Program-made: the position numbers and the translations under genes
Assembly: GCF_040529335.1 (NCBI RefSeq)
Contig: NZ_CP159534.1
Coordinates: 7,006,001-7,070,000, forward strand
DNA length: 64,000 bases
Source of the DNA: Streptomyces sp. HUAS MG91
GTDB lineage: Bacteria > Actinomycetota > Actinomycetes > Streptomycetales > Streptomycetaceae
Direction: 5' to 3'
Shown here: positions 40,849-48,254 of the stretch, one piece after another
Layout of the letters: each line of letters begins with the position of its first letter
Position numbering within the stretch: position 1 is the first letter of the stretch
Notes under the pieces: model-generated
The model's database searches: none
Seen by the model: only the letters and a program-made list of their open reading frames with translations
What the model was told of the DNA's origin: nothing

Positions 40849-41268
40849 ATGGGCACAGCGCAGGCGGAAGCGGTACGGGTCCTGGCGATCGCCGGGCTGA
40901 CCCCGCTGGAGCAGCTGGACGCGGATCCCTTCCTGGTGGACTCGCGCAGCCAGTACGCGATGTGCTCCCGCTGGGCCGCCGACCGCGGCTATGTCGTCAC
41001 GCGTCAGCTCCTGGTGCACGCCCTGCGCGCCGATCACGAGGCGCTGTGGGCCGATGTCGACGCGGGCCTGGTCGATGTGTTCGTCGCGCCCAGCGACCGC
41101 GTGCTGCGGGTGGCGCTGCGCTCGGTCGACGCCTTCTCCGCGGAGTGCGTGCGGCGCGGGGTGCCCCTGGAGCGGGCGGGGCTCGCGGAGCCGCACTACG
41201 ACGCCGACATGAAGGCCCGTGTGCACCGCCGCCTCTCGATGCCCACGGCGGGATACGACGGCTGCTAG
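40849..41268 (+). CDS. Conserved hypothetical protein, distantly resolvase-N-like
   Basis: A 139-residue protein of no family that I can name. ATG 40849 has GGAGGTGAGG upstream. The pattern VDSRSQYAMCSRWAADRGYVVTRQLLVHAL, then DVDAGLVDVFVAPSDRVLRVALRSVDAFSAECVRRGVPLERAGL resembles the Rossmann-like catalytic half of serine recombinases (a strand, then D/E-x-G-x-x-D-v-f-v, helix), but the catalytic Ser-Arg-Ser arrangement is not clear, so it is more likely a related, non-catalytic fold. Its TAG stop shares its last base with the MITE terminal repeat, so the present stop may result from insertion. Confidence 0.65.
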   Translation: MGTAQAEAVRVLAIAGLTPLEQLDADPFLVDSRSQYAMCSRWAADRGYVVTRQLLVHALRADHEALWADVDAGLVDVFVAPSDRVLRVALRSVDAFSAECVRRGVPLERAGLAEPHYDADMKARVHRRLSMPTAGYDGC

Positions 41269-41452
41269 GGCCTGTCCGGCGGATCAGGTCGCAGTCGGTC
41301 GGCCCGCGCGTTTCTGTGCTGGTGAGCGGGGTCTGGTGCGTCGAGATGCACGGCGGAGGAGGGCGTCGACGCGGAGCGTCGGCAACCGACGACAACGCCG
41401 CAGGTCGGCGTGCCGGACCCCGCGCCCGCGACAAGATCCGCCGGACAGGCCC
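41268..41452. mobile_element. 185-bp MITE-like element with 25-bp terminal inverted repeats
   Basis: The left end GGGCCTGTCCGGCGGATC (41268-41285), continuing to 41292, is repeated in reverse complement at 41428-41452; the arms match at 23 of 25 positions. The element contains no reading frame of transposase type, so it depends on a transposase in trans, presumably an IS5/IS427-type element with the same ends. Flanks CTAG (left) and CTGG (right) could be a decayed 4-bp target duplication. Internal short palindromes (GTCGACGCGGAGCGTCGGC area) would give structured RNA. Confidence 0.75.
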
Positions 41453-41522
41453 TGGTGGCAAATGGTATGAAACCCTTACTCGGAACAGGACGTGCACTGC
41501 GCAGGGTGAGGGGAGCCGGAAA

Positions 41523-43658
41523 GTGGCCGGAGGCCGGTGGCGGCGGGCGGCGAGCCAGGGCTGGCGGTCGCTGACCGTCTGGGCGGCGAGCACGCTCACG
41601 ATGATGATCCTCGCCGGGCTCCTGCCGGACTTCCAGCTCCAGTCGGACGACGGCGACAGCCTGACCCGCGTCGCGCTGACCGCGGCCTCGGCCGCCGGCG
41701 CGTTCGCGGTGCTCTCCGCACTGGTCTGGCCGCTCCTGGTACGGGCCCTGCTGCTCGTCCCGGCACTCGTCCTCGGCCTCGTCGTCTTCTTCCTCAACGG
41801 CGCGCTGCTCCTCTTCGCCCTCAAACTCGTCCCGGAGAACAGGGGCGAGGTCGGCCCGGAGACCGCCGTGGTCGTGGCCGCCGTCATGTCGGCCGTCGCC
41901 TCCGCCACCGGTGGTGCCCTCGCCGTACGGGACGACGACGCCTACCGGCGCCGCCTGTACCGGCTCGCCGCGCGCAGACGGCGCGGGGCCGACGAGGCCG
42001 GAGCCTGCCCGCCCACCCCCGGCACCCTCTTCCTCCAGCTCGACGGCGTCGGCCACGAGGTGCTGAGCCGCATGGCCCGCGACGACGTGATGCCCACGGT
42101 GGGCGGCTGGCTGCGCGACGGCGGGCACCGCCTCACCCCCTGGCGCACGGACTGGTCCAGCCAGACCGGCGCCAGCCAGCTCGGCATCCTGCACGGCTCG
42201 AACGAGGACATCCCCGCGTTCCGCTGGTACGAGAAGGAGACCGGCGAGATCCAGGTCTCCAACCGGCCGACCAGCGCCGCCGAACTGCAGCGCCGCGCCA
42301 TCGAGCGCACCGGCGACGGGGGCCTGCTCACCGTCGACGGGGCGAGCCGCGGCAACCTCTTCAGCGGCGGCGCCGAACAGGTCGCCCTGGTGCTGTCCGT
42401 GGCCGCCCGGCGCGGCAAGGAGAACCGTTCCCGCGCCGGATACTTCGCCTATTTCTCCGACCCCGCGAACGCGGTCCGCACCGCCCTGTCCTTCTTCGCC
42501 GAGGTGGGCCGCGAGATCGGGCAGTCCACCCACGCCCTGATCCGCGAGCGCCGCCCCCGCGTCTCCCGCGGCGGGCTCTACCCGTTCATCCGCGCCTTCG
42601 CGACCGTCGTCGAGCGGGACGTCGTCGTCGCGGCGGTCATCGGCGACATGCTCGCCGGGCGCAGCGCGGTCTACGCCGACCTCGTCGCGTACGACGAAGT
42701 GGCCCACCACTCGGGCCCCTTCAGCCGGGACGCGGTGAAGGTCCTCGAACGCCTCGACCGGTCCCTCGCGCTGCTCGTGAAGGTCGCCGAGCACGCCCCG
42801 CGCCCGTACCGCATCGTCCTGCTGTCCGACCACGGCCAGAGCCCCGGCGAGACCTTCCGCGCCCGCTACGGACTCACCCTCCAGGACCTGGTCCGGGCCG
42901 GCTGCGGGCTGCCCGTGCCGCGCAGGGCGCGACGCACCCGCTCCGGCGCCGAGGCCCGCTCCGCGGTGCGCGCCGCGCTGCACCGGCCCGTCGAGGAGGG
43001 CACGGGCGCCGGGCACGGCGGCAAGCACAGCGAGCCCGTCGTCCTCGCCTCCGGGAACCTGGGCCTCGTCTCCTTCCCCGACGTCCCGCACCGGATGACC
43101 AAGGAGGAGATCGACGCCCGCCACCCGGCGCTGCTCGCGACCCTCGCCAACCATCCCGGTGTCGGCTTCCTCCTCGTGCGCAGCGAGGAGCACGACGGGC
43201 TGGTGCTCGGCGCGCAGGGCGCCGAGGTGCCGGTCGCCGAGCTGGCCGACGGGCAGGGGCCGCTCGCCGACTTCGGGCCCGGCGCCGCCGACGCCGTGCG
43301 CCGCACCCACTCCTTCCCGCACACCGCCGACGTCATGGTCAACTCCATGTACGACCCGGTCGACGGCGAGGTCCTCGCCTTCGAGGAGCAGATCGGGTCG
43401 CACGGCGGCCTCGGCGGTGCGCAGAGCCGGCCCTTCCTGCTGTCGCCGCTCACCCTGTCCGCGCCGGTCGCGGACGGCGCCGAACTCGTCGGCGCCGAGC
43501 AGGTCCACCACGTGCTGCGCCGCTGGCTGCGCGAGGGACACGGACCGCAGGTCCCGCTGACGGCTCCGCCGGCCGCCGCGGACGATTCGCTCCACCGTGA
43601 CCCGGACCCCGCATCATTTGCGGCCGCGCCCCACGACACGCAGGACAAAACTGTCTGA
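41523..43658 (+). CDS. Holin-like membrane domain fused to an alkaline-phosphatase-fold phosphodiesterase
   Basis: A 711-residue protein starting at GTG 41523 after GAGGGGAGCC. Residues about 17-130 contain four transmembrane stretches resembling the mycobacterial-type phage holin IV family (WAASTLTMMILAGLLP, VWPLLVRALLLVPALVLGLVVFFLNGALLLFALKLV). After a basic loop, residues about 160-680 are an alkaline-phosphatase superfamily domain: LFLQLDGVGHEVL (metal Asp), TGASQLGILHG (nucleophile Thr/Ser region), DLVAYDEVAHHSGP (metal Asp/His) and VLLSDHGQSPG (metal Asp-His), GKHSEPVVLASG. It is thus a membrane-bound phosphodiesterase or phosphatase facing one side of the membrane. Substrate unknown. 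Confidence 0.85.
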   Translation: MAGGRWRRAASQGWRSLTVWAASTLTMMILAGLLPDFQLQSDDGDSLTRVALTAASAAGAFAVLSALVWPLLVRALLLVPALVLGLVVFFLNGALLLFALKLVPENRGEVGPETAVVVAAVMSAVASATGGALAVRDDDAYRRRLYRLAARRRRGADEAGACPPTPGTLFLQLDGVGHEVLSRMARDDVMPTVGGWLRDGGHRLTPWRTDWSSQTGASQLGILHGSNEDIPAFRWYEKETGEIQVSNRPTSAAELQRRAIERTGDGGLLTVDGASRGNLFSGGAEQVALVLSVAARRGKENRSRAGYFAYFSDPANAVRTALSFFAEVGREIGQSTHALIRERRPRVSRGGLYPFIRAFATVVERDVVVAAVIGDMLAGRSAVYADLVAYDEVAHHSGPFSRDAVKVLERLDRSLALLVKVAEHAPRPYRIVLLSDHGQSPGETFRARYGLTLQDLVRAGCGLPVPRRARRTRSGAEARSAVRAALHRPVEEGTGAGHGGKHSEPVVLASGNLGLVSFPDVPHRMTKEEIDARHPALLATLANHPGVGFLLVRSEEHDGLVLGAQGAEVPVAELADGQGPLADFGPGAADAVRRTHSFPHTADVMVNSMYDPVDGEVLAFEEQIGSHGGLGGAQSRPFLLSPLTLSAPVADGAELVGAEQVHHVLRRWLREGHGPQVPLTAPPAAADDSLHRDPDPASFAAAPHDTQDKTV

Positions 43659-43748
43659 TTTGGCGGCGAGTGTCCGCTCACCGGACGATGGGGCGTCGCC
43701 CGGCGATCCCGTGGCGGCCTCAGCACGACCGAGAGGCACACCCCCCAC

Positions 43749-45116
43749 ATGTACGACACCGGAACCGCGTCCCCACCGGCTCCGGCCGACGGTCCCGATC
43801 CGCACCACAGCCGGCACGCCCGGCGCTTCGGACTGCCGATCGCCACCTGCCTCGTCATGGGCAACATCATCGGCGGCGGCATCTTCCTCCTGCCGGCGTC
43901 CGTGGCCCCGTACGGCACGATCGCGCTCGTCGCGTTCGGCGTCCTGACGCTCGGCGCGATCGCCCTCGCGCTCGTCTTCGGCCGGCTCGCCCACCGGCAT
44001 CCGCTGACCGGCGGCCCCTATGTCTACGCGCGTGAGGCCTTCGGCGACTTCGCCGGGTTCCTCGCCGCGTGGAGCTACTGGATCACCACGTGGGTGAGCA
44101 ACGCGGCGCTGGCCGTGGCCGCCGTCGGCTACCTCGACGTCCTGCTGCCCCTCCACGGCTCGACGTTCTGGACGATCGTCGCGGCCCTCGCCTGCCAGTG
44201 GCTGCCCGCGCTCGCCAATCTGGCCGGCACCCGCTACGTCGGCGCCGTCCAACTCGTCTCCACCGTACTGAAGTTCGCGCCGCTGCTGCTCGTCGCCGTC
44301 GGCGGGCTGTTCTTCTTCCGGAGCGACAATCTCGGGCCGTTCCAGGCGAGCGGTGACTCCGCACTGGGGGCCGTCTCGGCGTCCGCCGCGATCCTGCTCT
44401 TCAGCTACCTGGGCGTCGAGTCGGCGTCCGTGAGCGCCGGGGAGGTCCGTGACCCGCAGCGCAATGTCGGCCGGGCCACCGTCCTCGGCACCGGGCTCGC
44501 GGCGCTGCTGTACCTGCTGTGCACGGTGTCCGTGTTCGGCACCGTTCCGCACGACCGGCTGGTGGACTCCACTGCGCCGTTCTCCGACGCCGTCAACGCC
44601 ATGTTCGGCGGGACCTGGGGCGGCAGCGCCGTCGCCGTCGCCGCGCTGGTGTCGATGGTCGGCGCGCTCAACGGCTGGACGCTGCTCAGTGCCCAGACGC
44701 CGTACGCCGCCGCGCGCGACGGGCTCTTTCCCAAGGTGTTCGAGCGGAAGCGGCGCGGGGTTCCGACGGTCGGGGTCCTGGTCGCCGTCGGGCTCGCCTC
44801 GCTGCTCACCGTGTACAACTACACGGCCGGTTCGGCGGCCGTGTTCAACACGCTTGTCCTGGTGACGACGTTCACGGCCACGATTCCGTATCTGCTGGCG
44901 ACCGCGGCGCAGGTGTATTTCCTGTCGTCGGGGCGGGGTGACCGGGTGCATGTCCCGCGTTTCGTGAGGGACTTGGTCCTGGCCCTGGCGGCTTTCGGCT
45001 TCTCGATGTGGCTGGTGGGCGGGGCCGGCTATGCCGCCGTCTACCAGGGGGTGCTGTTCCTGTTCGTGGGCGTTCTGGTCTACGCGGTCCTGGCCGCCCG
45101 GAAACAGCGCGCGTAG
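43749..45116 (+). CDS. APC family amino-acid permease (AdiC/PotE-like)
   Basis: A 455-residue transporter with about twelve hydrophobic segments and a 25-residue cytoplasmic leader. The conserved first helix VMGNIIGGGIFLLPA has the unwound G-S/G-G-I-F substrate site of the APA/APC family. The helix 6 region SAAILLFSYLGVESASVSAGEVRDPQRNVGRATVLG carries the F-x-x-x-G-x-E/S signature, with the E-V-x-x-P-x-R-N loop. Members exchange basic amino acids, polyamines or ornithine/arginine for their products. It stands alone. ATG 43749 has GAGAGGC upstream. Confidence 0.9.
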   Translation: MYDTGTASPPAPADGPDPHHSRHARRFGLPIATCLVMGNIIGGGIFLLPASVAPYGTIALVAFGVLTLGAIALALVFGRLAHRHPLTGGPYVYAREAFGDFAGFLAAWSYWITTWVSNAALAVAAVGYLDVLLPLHGSTFWTIVAALACQWLPALANLAGTRYVGAVQLVSTVLKFAPLLLVAVGGLFFFRSDNLGPFQASGDSALGAVSASAAILLFSYLGVESASVSAGEVRDPQRNVGRATVLGTGLAALLYLLCTVSVFGTVPHDRLVDSTAPFSDAVNAMFGGTWGGSAVAVAALVSMVGALNGWTLLSAQTPYAAARDGLFPKVFERKRRGVPTVGVLVAVGLASLLTVYNYTAGSAAVFNTLVLVTTFTATIPYLLATAAQVYFLSSGRGDRVHVPRFVRDLVLALAAFGFSMWLVGGAGYAAVYQGVLFLFVGVLVYAVLAARKQRA

Positions 45117-45614
45117 ACCCTTCCGGGTGGCCCGCGCTCCCGGGTAGTTCCTCACGCGCGGCACGGTGGCCGCTTCTCGCGCAGTTCCCCGCGCCCCTGA
45201 GATGCGCACTGCGTGCGCCATCTCATCAAGAGAGGCGCGCCACCGCTGCCTCGTCGGGAGGCGCGCGAAGCGCAGCCTCAGGTGAAGGCTGCGCGCAGCG
45301 CATGCCTTCAGGGGCGCGGGGAACTGCGCGACCAGCCCCCACTGGGCCGCGGATGAACGACAACCCAGGGGCGCGGGGAACTGCGCGACCAGCCCCCACT
45401 GGGCCGCGGATGAACGACAACCCAGGGGCGCGGGGAACTGCGCGACCAGCCCCCACTGGGCCGCGGATGAACGACAACCCGGGGGCGCGGGGAACTGCGC
45501 GACCAGCCGCCACCGGAGCCGCAGACGCACGACGAGCGCGCGCATGATCGACCCACGGCGCGGGATGTGTGGTCGGATGGGGGCACTGCACAACGGACAC
45601 CGAAAGGAACCATC
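45117..45614. other. 498-bp repeat-rich gap between the permease and OsmC genes
   Basis: The gap contains arm CGCGCAGTTCCCCGCGCCCC at 45177-45196 (extended to 45199), its inverse at 45307-45330, and a 57-bp tandem array from 45310 to about 45513. Between the arms are smaller complementary pieces (GATGCGCACT/TGCGTGCGCCATC). Apart from these repeats I see only the likely promoter and GAAAGGAA ribosome site of the OsmC gene at the right end. Confidence 0.8.
45310..45513. repeat. 57-bp tandem direct repeat, three perfect copies plus a partial fourth
   Basis: Copies at 45310-45366, 45367-45423 and 45424-45480 are identical; the fourth (from 45481) has one change at its first base and decays after about 33 bases. 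Each unit starts with AGGGGCGCGGGGAACTGCGC, the same motif as in the palindromes at 9.5 and 21.0 kb, and ends GGATGAACGACAACCC. Because 57 is divisible by three the repeat keeps reading frames open on both strands, giving spurious repetitive peptides. Confidence 0.9.
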
Positions 45615-46040
45615 GTGGCTACCACGCGCTCCGCGCACACCGTGTGGGAAGGCGACCTGCTCAAGGGCAGCGGCACCGTCACCTTCGACTCGTCCGGCAT
45701 CGGCGACCAGCCGGTGTCGTGGCCGTCCCGCGCCGAGCAGGCGAACGGGAAGACCAGCCCCGAAGAGCTGATCGCGGCCGCGCACTCGTCCTGCTTCTCC
45801 ATGGCGCTGTCGCACGGCCTGTCCGGCGCCGGCACCCCGCCCACCAAGCTGGTCACCTCGGCCGACGTGACGTTCCAGCCGGGCGAGGGCATCACCGGCA
45901 TCCACCTCATCGTCGAGGGCACCGTCCCGGGCCTCGACGAGCAGGGCTTCCAGGCCGCGGCCGAGGACGCCAAGAAGAACTGCCCGGTGAGCCAGGCGCT
46001 CTCGGGCACGACGATCACCCTCACGGCGAAGCTGAGCTGA
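45615..46040 (+). CDS. OsmC family organic hydroperoxide peroxidase
   Basis: A 141-residue OsmC-type thiol peroxidase. Both redox cysteines are present: the peroxidatic Cys in AAHSSCFSMAL (about residue 60) and the resolving Cys in AKKNCPVSQAL (about 125). The order matches OsmC (VWEGDLLKGSGTVTFDSSG...) and length agrees with the family. It reduces organic hydroperoxides, usually under osmotic or peroxide stress. GTG 45615 with GAAAGGAAC upstream was chosen over the 16-residue longer form. A strong hairpin downstream at 46074-46102 probably ends its transcript. Confidence 0.92.
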   Translation: MATTRSAHTVWEGDLLKGSGTVTFDSSGIGDQPVSWPSRAEQANGKTSPEELIAAAHSSCFSMALSHGLSGAGTPPTKLVTSADVTFQPGEGITGIHLIVEGTVPGLDEQGFQAAAEDAKKNCPVSQALSGTTITLTAKLS

Positions 46041-46073
46041 CCGCCTGACGCACCATCAGCCCGGCTCGACCGC

Positions 46074-46102
46074 GCCCCGGACCCACCCCTCGGGTCCGGG
46101 GC
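46074..46102 (+). terminator. Rho-independent-type terminator hairpin after the OsmC gene
   Basis: GCCCCGGACCC (46074-46084) pairs perfectly with GGGTCCGGGGC (46092-46102) around a 7-base loop. It lies 34 bases after the OsmC stop and separates it from the sugar-transport operon. No T run follows, as is common in Streptomyces. Confidence 0.75.
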
Positions 46103-46127
46103 GTCGTCGTACCCGGAGAAGCGTGAG

Positions 46128-46198
46128 TGCTTGAAGCTGCAAGATTGGAGGCTATTTCAAGCACCTATTGTCACAGTCGGCTTGAGTGGTGCAAGATT
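46128..46198 (+). promoter_or_regulatory. Operator-like repeats upstream of the sugar ABC operon
   Basis: An inverted repeat TGCTTGAA (46128-46135) / TTCAAGCA (46156-46163) spans 20 bases. Overlapping it are direct copies of GCTTGA-N3/4-TGCAAGATT at 46129-46146 and 46180-46198. This AT-richer block stands out from its surroundings and lies 70-140 bases before the first permease start, as expected of a promoter-operator. The regulator is unknown. Confidence 0.55.
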
Positions 46199-46268
46199 CA
46201 GCCAGCCTCGCGGGCCGGTGTCGATGCCCCGCGGCCCCACCCCGCCACCCTCGATGCCGGAGGTGTAT

Positions 46269-47273
46269 GTGACGTCGCCCGCGACCACATCGCCCGGCCA
46301 GGCCATGACCCGGCCGGCCGACCCACCAGACGCACGGCAGGACTCCGATACCAGGTCAGGCGCGCGCAAGCCCACGGTCCGGCAGCGGCTGCGGCGCGAC
46401 AGGACGCTCCTGCTCCTGTGCGTGCCCGGCATCGTGTACTTCGCCGTCTTCTTCTACCTGCCGCTGGCCGGCAACATCACGGCCTTCCAGGACTACCAGC
46501 CGTACCTGGGCTTCATGCACAGCCTCTGGGTCGGCGTGGACAACTTCCAGGCCCTGGTCCAGGAGCCGGAGTTCTGGACCGCGGTGTGGAACACCCTCCA
46601 GATCAGCGCCGTCCAGCTGCTGCTCTACTTCCCCGCGCCGATCCTGCTCGCGCTGTTCCTGAACTCGCTGATCAGCACCAGGACCCGGCGCCTGATGCAG
46701 ACCATCGTCTACCTGCCGCACTTCCTGTCGTGGGTCGTCGTGGTCAGCTTCTTCCAGCAGATGTTCGGCGGCGTCGGCACCATCAGCAGCGTGCTGAACG
46801 ACCACGGGGTGCACGTCGGCAACATCATGAACAACCCCGACACGTTCATGCTGCTCCTGACCTCGGAGTCCATCTGGAAGGACGCGGGCTGGGGAGCGAT
46901 CATCTTCCTGGCCGCGATGGCCTCCATCGACCCGGGACTCTACGAGTCGGCGGCGATGGACGGCGCCGGATGGCTGCGCCGCATGTGGCACGTGACCCTG
47001 CCGGGCATCCGGCCCGTGATGGTCATGCTGCTCATCCTGCGCCTCGGCGACATCCTCTCCGTCGGCTTCGAACAGGTGCTGCTCCAGCGGGACATGGTCG
47101 GCGCGGACGCCTCCGAAGTGCTCGACACCTACGTCTACTTCCACGGCGTCGTGGACGGCGACTGGGGCATGTCCACCGCCGCCGGACTGATGAAGGGCGT
47201 CATCGGCTTCGTCCTGATCGTGGTCGCCAACAAGGTCGCCCACCGACTCGGCGAGCAGGGGGTCTACCAGTGA
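46269..47273 (+). CDS. Sugar ABC transporter permease (LplB-type)
   Basis: A 334-residue permease. GTG 46269 has GGAGG five bases upstream; a frame extends to 46131 but overlaps the operator-like repeats, so the shorter start is preferred. After a hydrophilic leader, the first membrane helix is LLLLCVPGIVYFAVFFYLPLAGN. The EAA loop for ATPase contact is YESAAMDGAGWLRRMWHVTLPGIRPVM. Family resemblance is to LplB/YtcP permeases, which import oligosaccharides such as plant cell-wall fragments. It is translationally coupled to the second permease. Confidence 0.9.
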   Translation: MTSPATTSPGQAMTRPADPPDARQDSDTRSGARKPTVRQRLRRDRTLLLLCVPGIVYFAVFFYLPLAGNITAFQDYQPYLGFMHSLWVGVDNFQALVQEPEFWTAVWNTLQISAVQLLLYFPAPILLALFLNSLISTRTRRLMQTIVYLPHFLSWVVVVSFFQQMFGGVGTISSVLNDHGVHVGNIMNNPDTFMLLLTSESIWKDAGWGAIIFLAAMASIDPGLYESAAMDGAGWLRRMWHVTLPGIRPVMVMLLILRLGDILSVGFEQVLLQRDMVGADASEVLDTYVYFHGVVDGDWGMSTAAGLMKGVIGFVLIVVANKVAHRLGEQGVYQ

Positions 47274-48196
47274 GCACCACCTTCGCCCCGCGCTTCCCGC
47301 GCGGCGGGCGCCGCCCGGACCGGCCGGCCTGGATGGAACGGCCGAGCCCCGCCGGACAGGCCCTGAAGCTCATCGTCATCCTCGCCATGATCGTGGCCGT
47401 CGGCTACCCGTTCCTGCTCGCGATCGGCACCAGCCTCTCCACCAAGGCCGAACTCGCCGCGAACGGCGGGTACGTCCTCTTCCCGCAGCACCCCACCCTG
47501 GAGGCGTACCGGGTGGTCCTGGCCGGCGGCGTCGTCACCAGGGCCGCACTGGTCAGCGTCGGCGTCACCGTCATCGGCACCGCACTCAGCCTGCTCTGCA
47601 CGGTCTGTCTGGCGTACGGCCTGTCACGGCCGAAGACGTTCGGCGGCAAGCCGCTGCTGCTCGTGGTCGTCGGCACGTTCCTCTTCACGCCCGGCGTGAT
47701 CCCCAGCTACCTGGTGGTCCAGGAGCTGGGCCTGATCGACTCCTACGGCGCCATGATCCTGCCGATCATGCTCAACGCCTTCAACGTCATCGTCGTACGG
47801 GCCTTCTTCCAGGGCATCCCCGACGAACTGCACGAAGCGGCCCGGCTCGACGGCGCGGGGGAACTCACGATCATGTGCCGGATCGTGCTGCCGCTGTCCA
47901 AGGCGGTCATCGCGGTGGTCGGCATGTTCTACGCCGTCACGTACTGGAACAGCTTCTTCAACGCGATGCTCTACATCAACGACTCCAACAAGCTGCCGCT
48001 GCAGGTCATCCTGCGCTCGTACGTCATCCAGGGCGACACCTTCAACGCCAAGGCCCTCGGCGTGAGCGTCCTGCCGGCCACGACCGCACTGTCCATGGCG
48101 GTGCTCATCCTCGCCGTGCTGCCGATCGTCGCGGTCTACCCCTTCCTGCAGAAGTACTTCGTCAAGGGCGTGCTCACCGGCGCCGTCAAGGCCTGA
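47270..48196 (+). CDS. Carbohydrate ABC transporter permease (YtcP-type)
   Basis: A 308-residue permease with six membrane helices beginning LIVILAMIVAVGYPFLLAIGTSLST. The EAA loop is HEAARLDGAGELTIMCRIVLPLSKAV. The conserved end KYFVKGVLTGAVKA matches the YtcP/CUT1 group. GTG 47270 overlaps the previous stop (GTGA), and the pair forms the membrane channel. No ATP-binding subunit lies in the operon, so the shared sugar-transport ATPase MsiK is the likely energiser, an inference from Streptomyces biology. Confidence 0.9.
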   Translation: MSTTFAPRFPRGGRRPDRPAWMERPSPAGQALKLIVILAMIVAVGYPFLLAIGTSLSTKAELAANGGYVLFPQHPTLEAYRVVLAGGVVTRAALVSVGVTVIGTALSLLCTVCLAYGLSRPKTFGGKPLLLVVVGTFLFTPGVIPSYLVVQELGLIDSYGAMILPIMLNAFNVIVVRAFFQGIPDELHEAARLDGAGELTIMCRIVLPLSKAVIAVVGMFYAVTYWNSFFNAMLYINDSNKLPLQVILRSYVIQGDTFNAKALGVSVLPATTALSMAVLILAVLPIVAVYPFLQKYFVKGVLTGAVKA

Positions 48197-48254
48197 CTGA
48201 CGCCCAGTCACCTCGCGCTTCTCCCAACCTCGTTCACCGCACCCTAGGAGAACC

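Noticed and set aside
41268..41452. A coding remnant of transposase inside the MITE-like element
   Set aside because: No frame on either strand shows a DDE or other transposase motif. The interior is too short and is best read as non-coding.
45310..45513. Possible CRISPR array
   Set aside because: The 57-bp units are directly contiguous with no variable spacers, and no cas genes are present.
45008..45600. Open frames through the 57-bp repeats on both strands giving repeated Pro/Gly/Arg peptides
   Set aside because: The unit length is a multiple of three, so any frame stays open. The frames lack ribosome sites and family resemblance, and the DNA is explained by the repeat.
46131..46268. ATG at 46131 as start of the LplB-type permease
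   Set aside because: It would place the operator-like repeats inside the gene and has no ribosome site; GTG 46269 has GGAGG at the right spacing.
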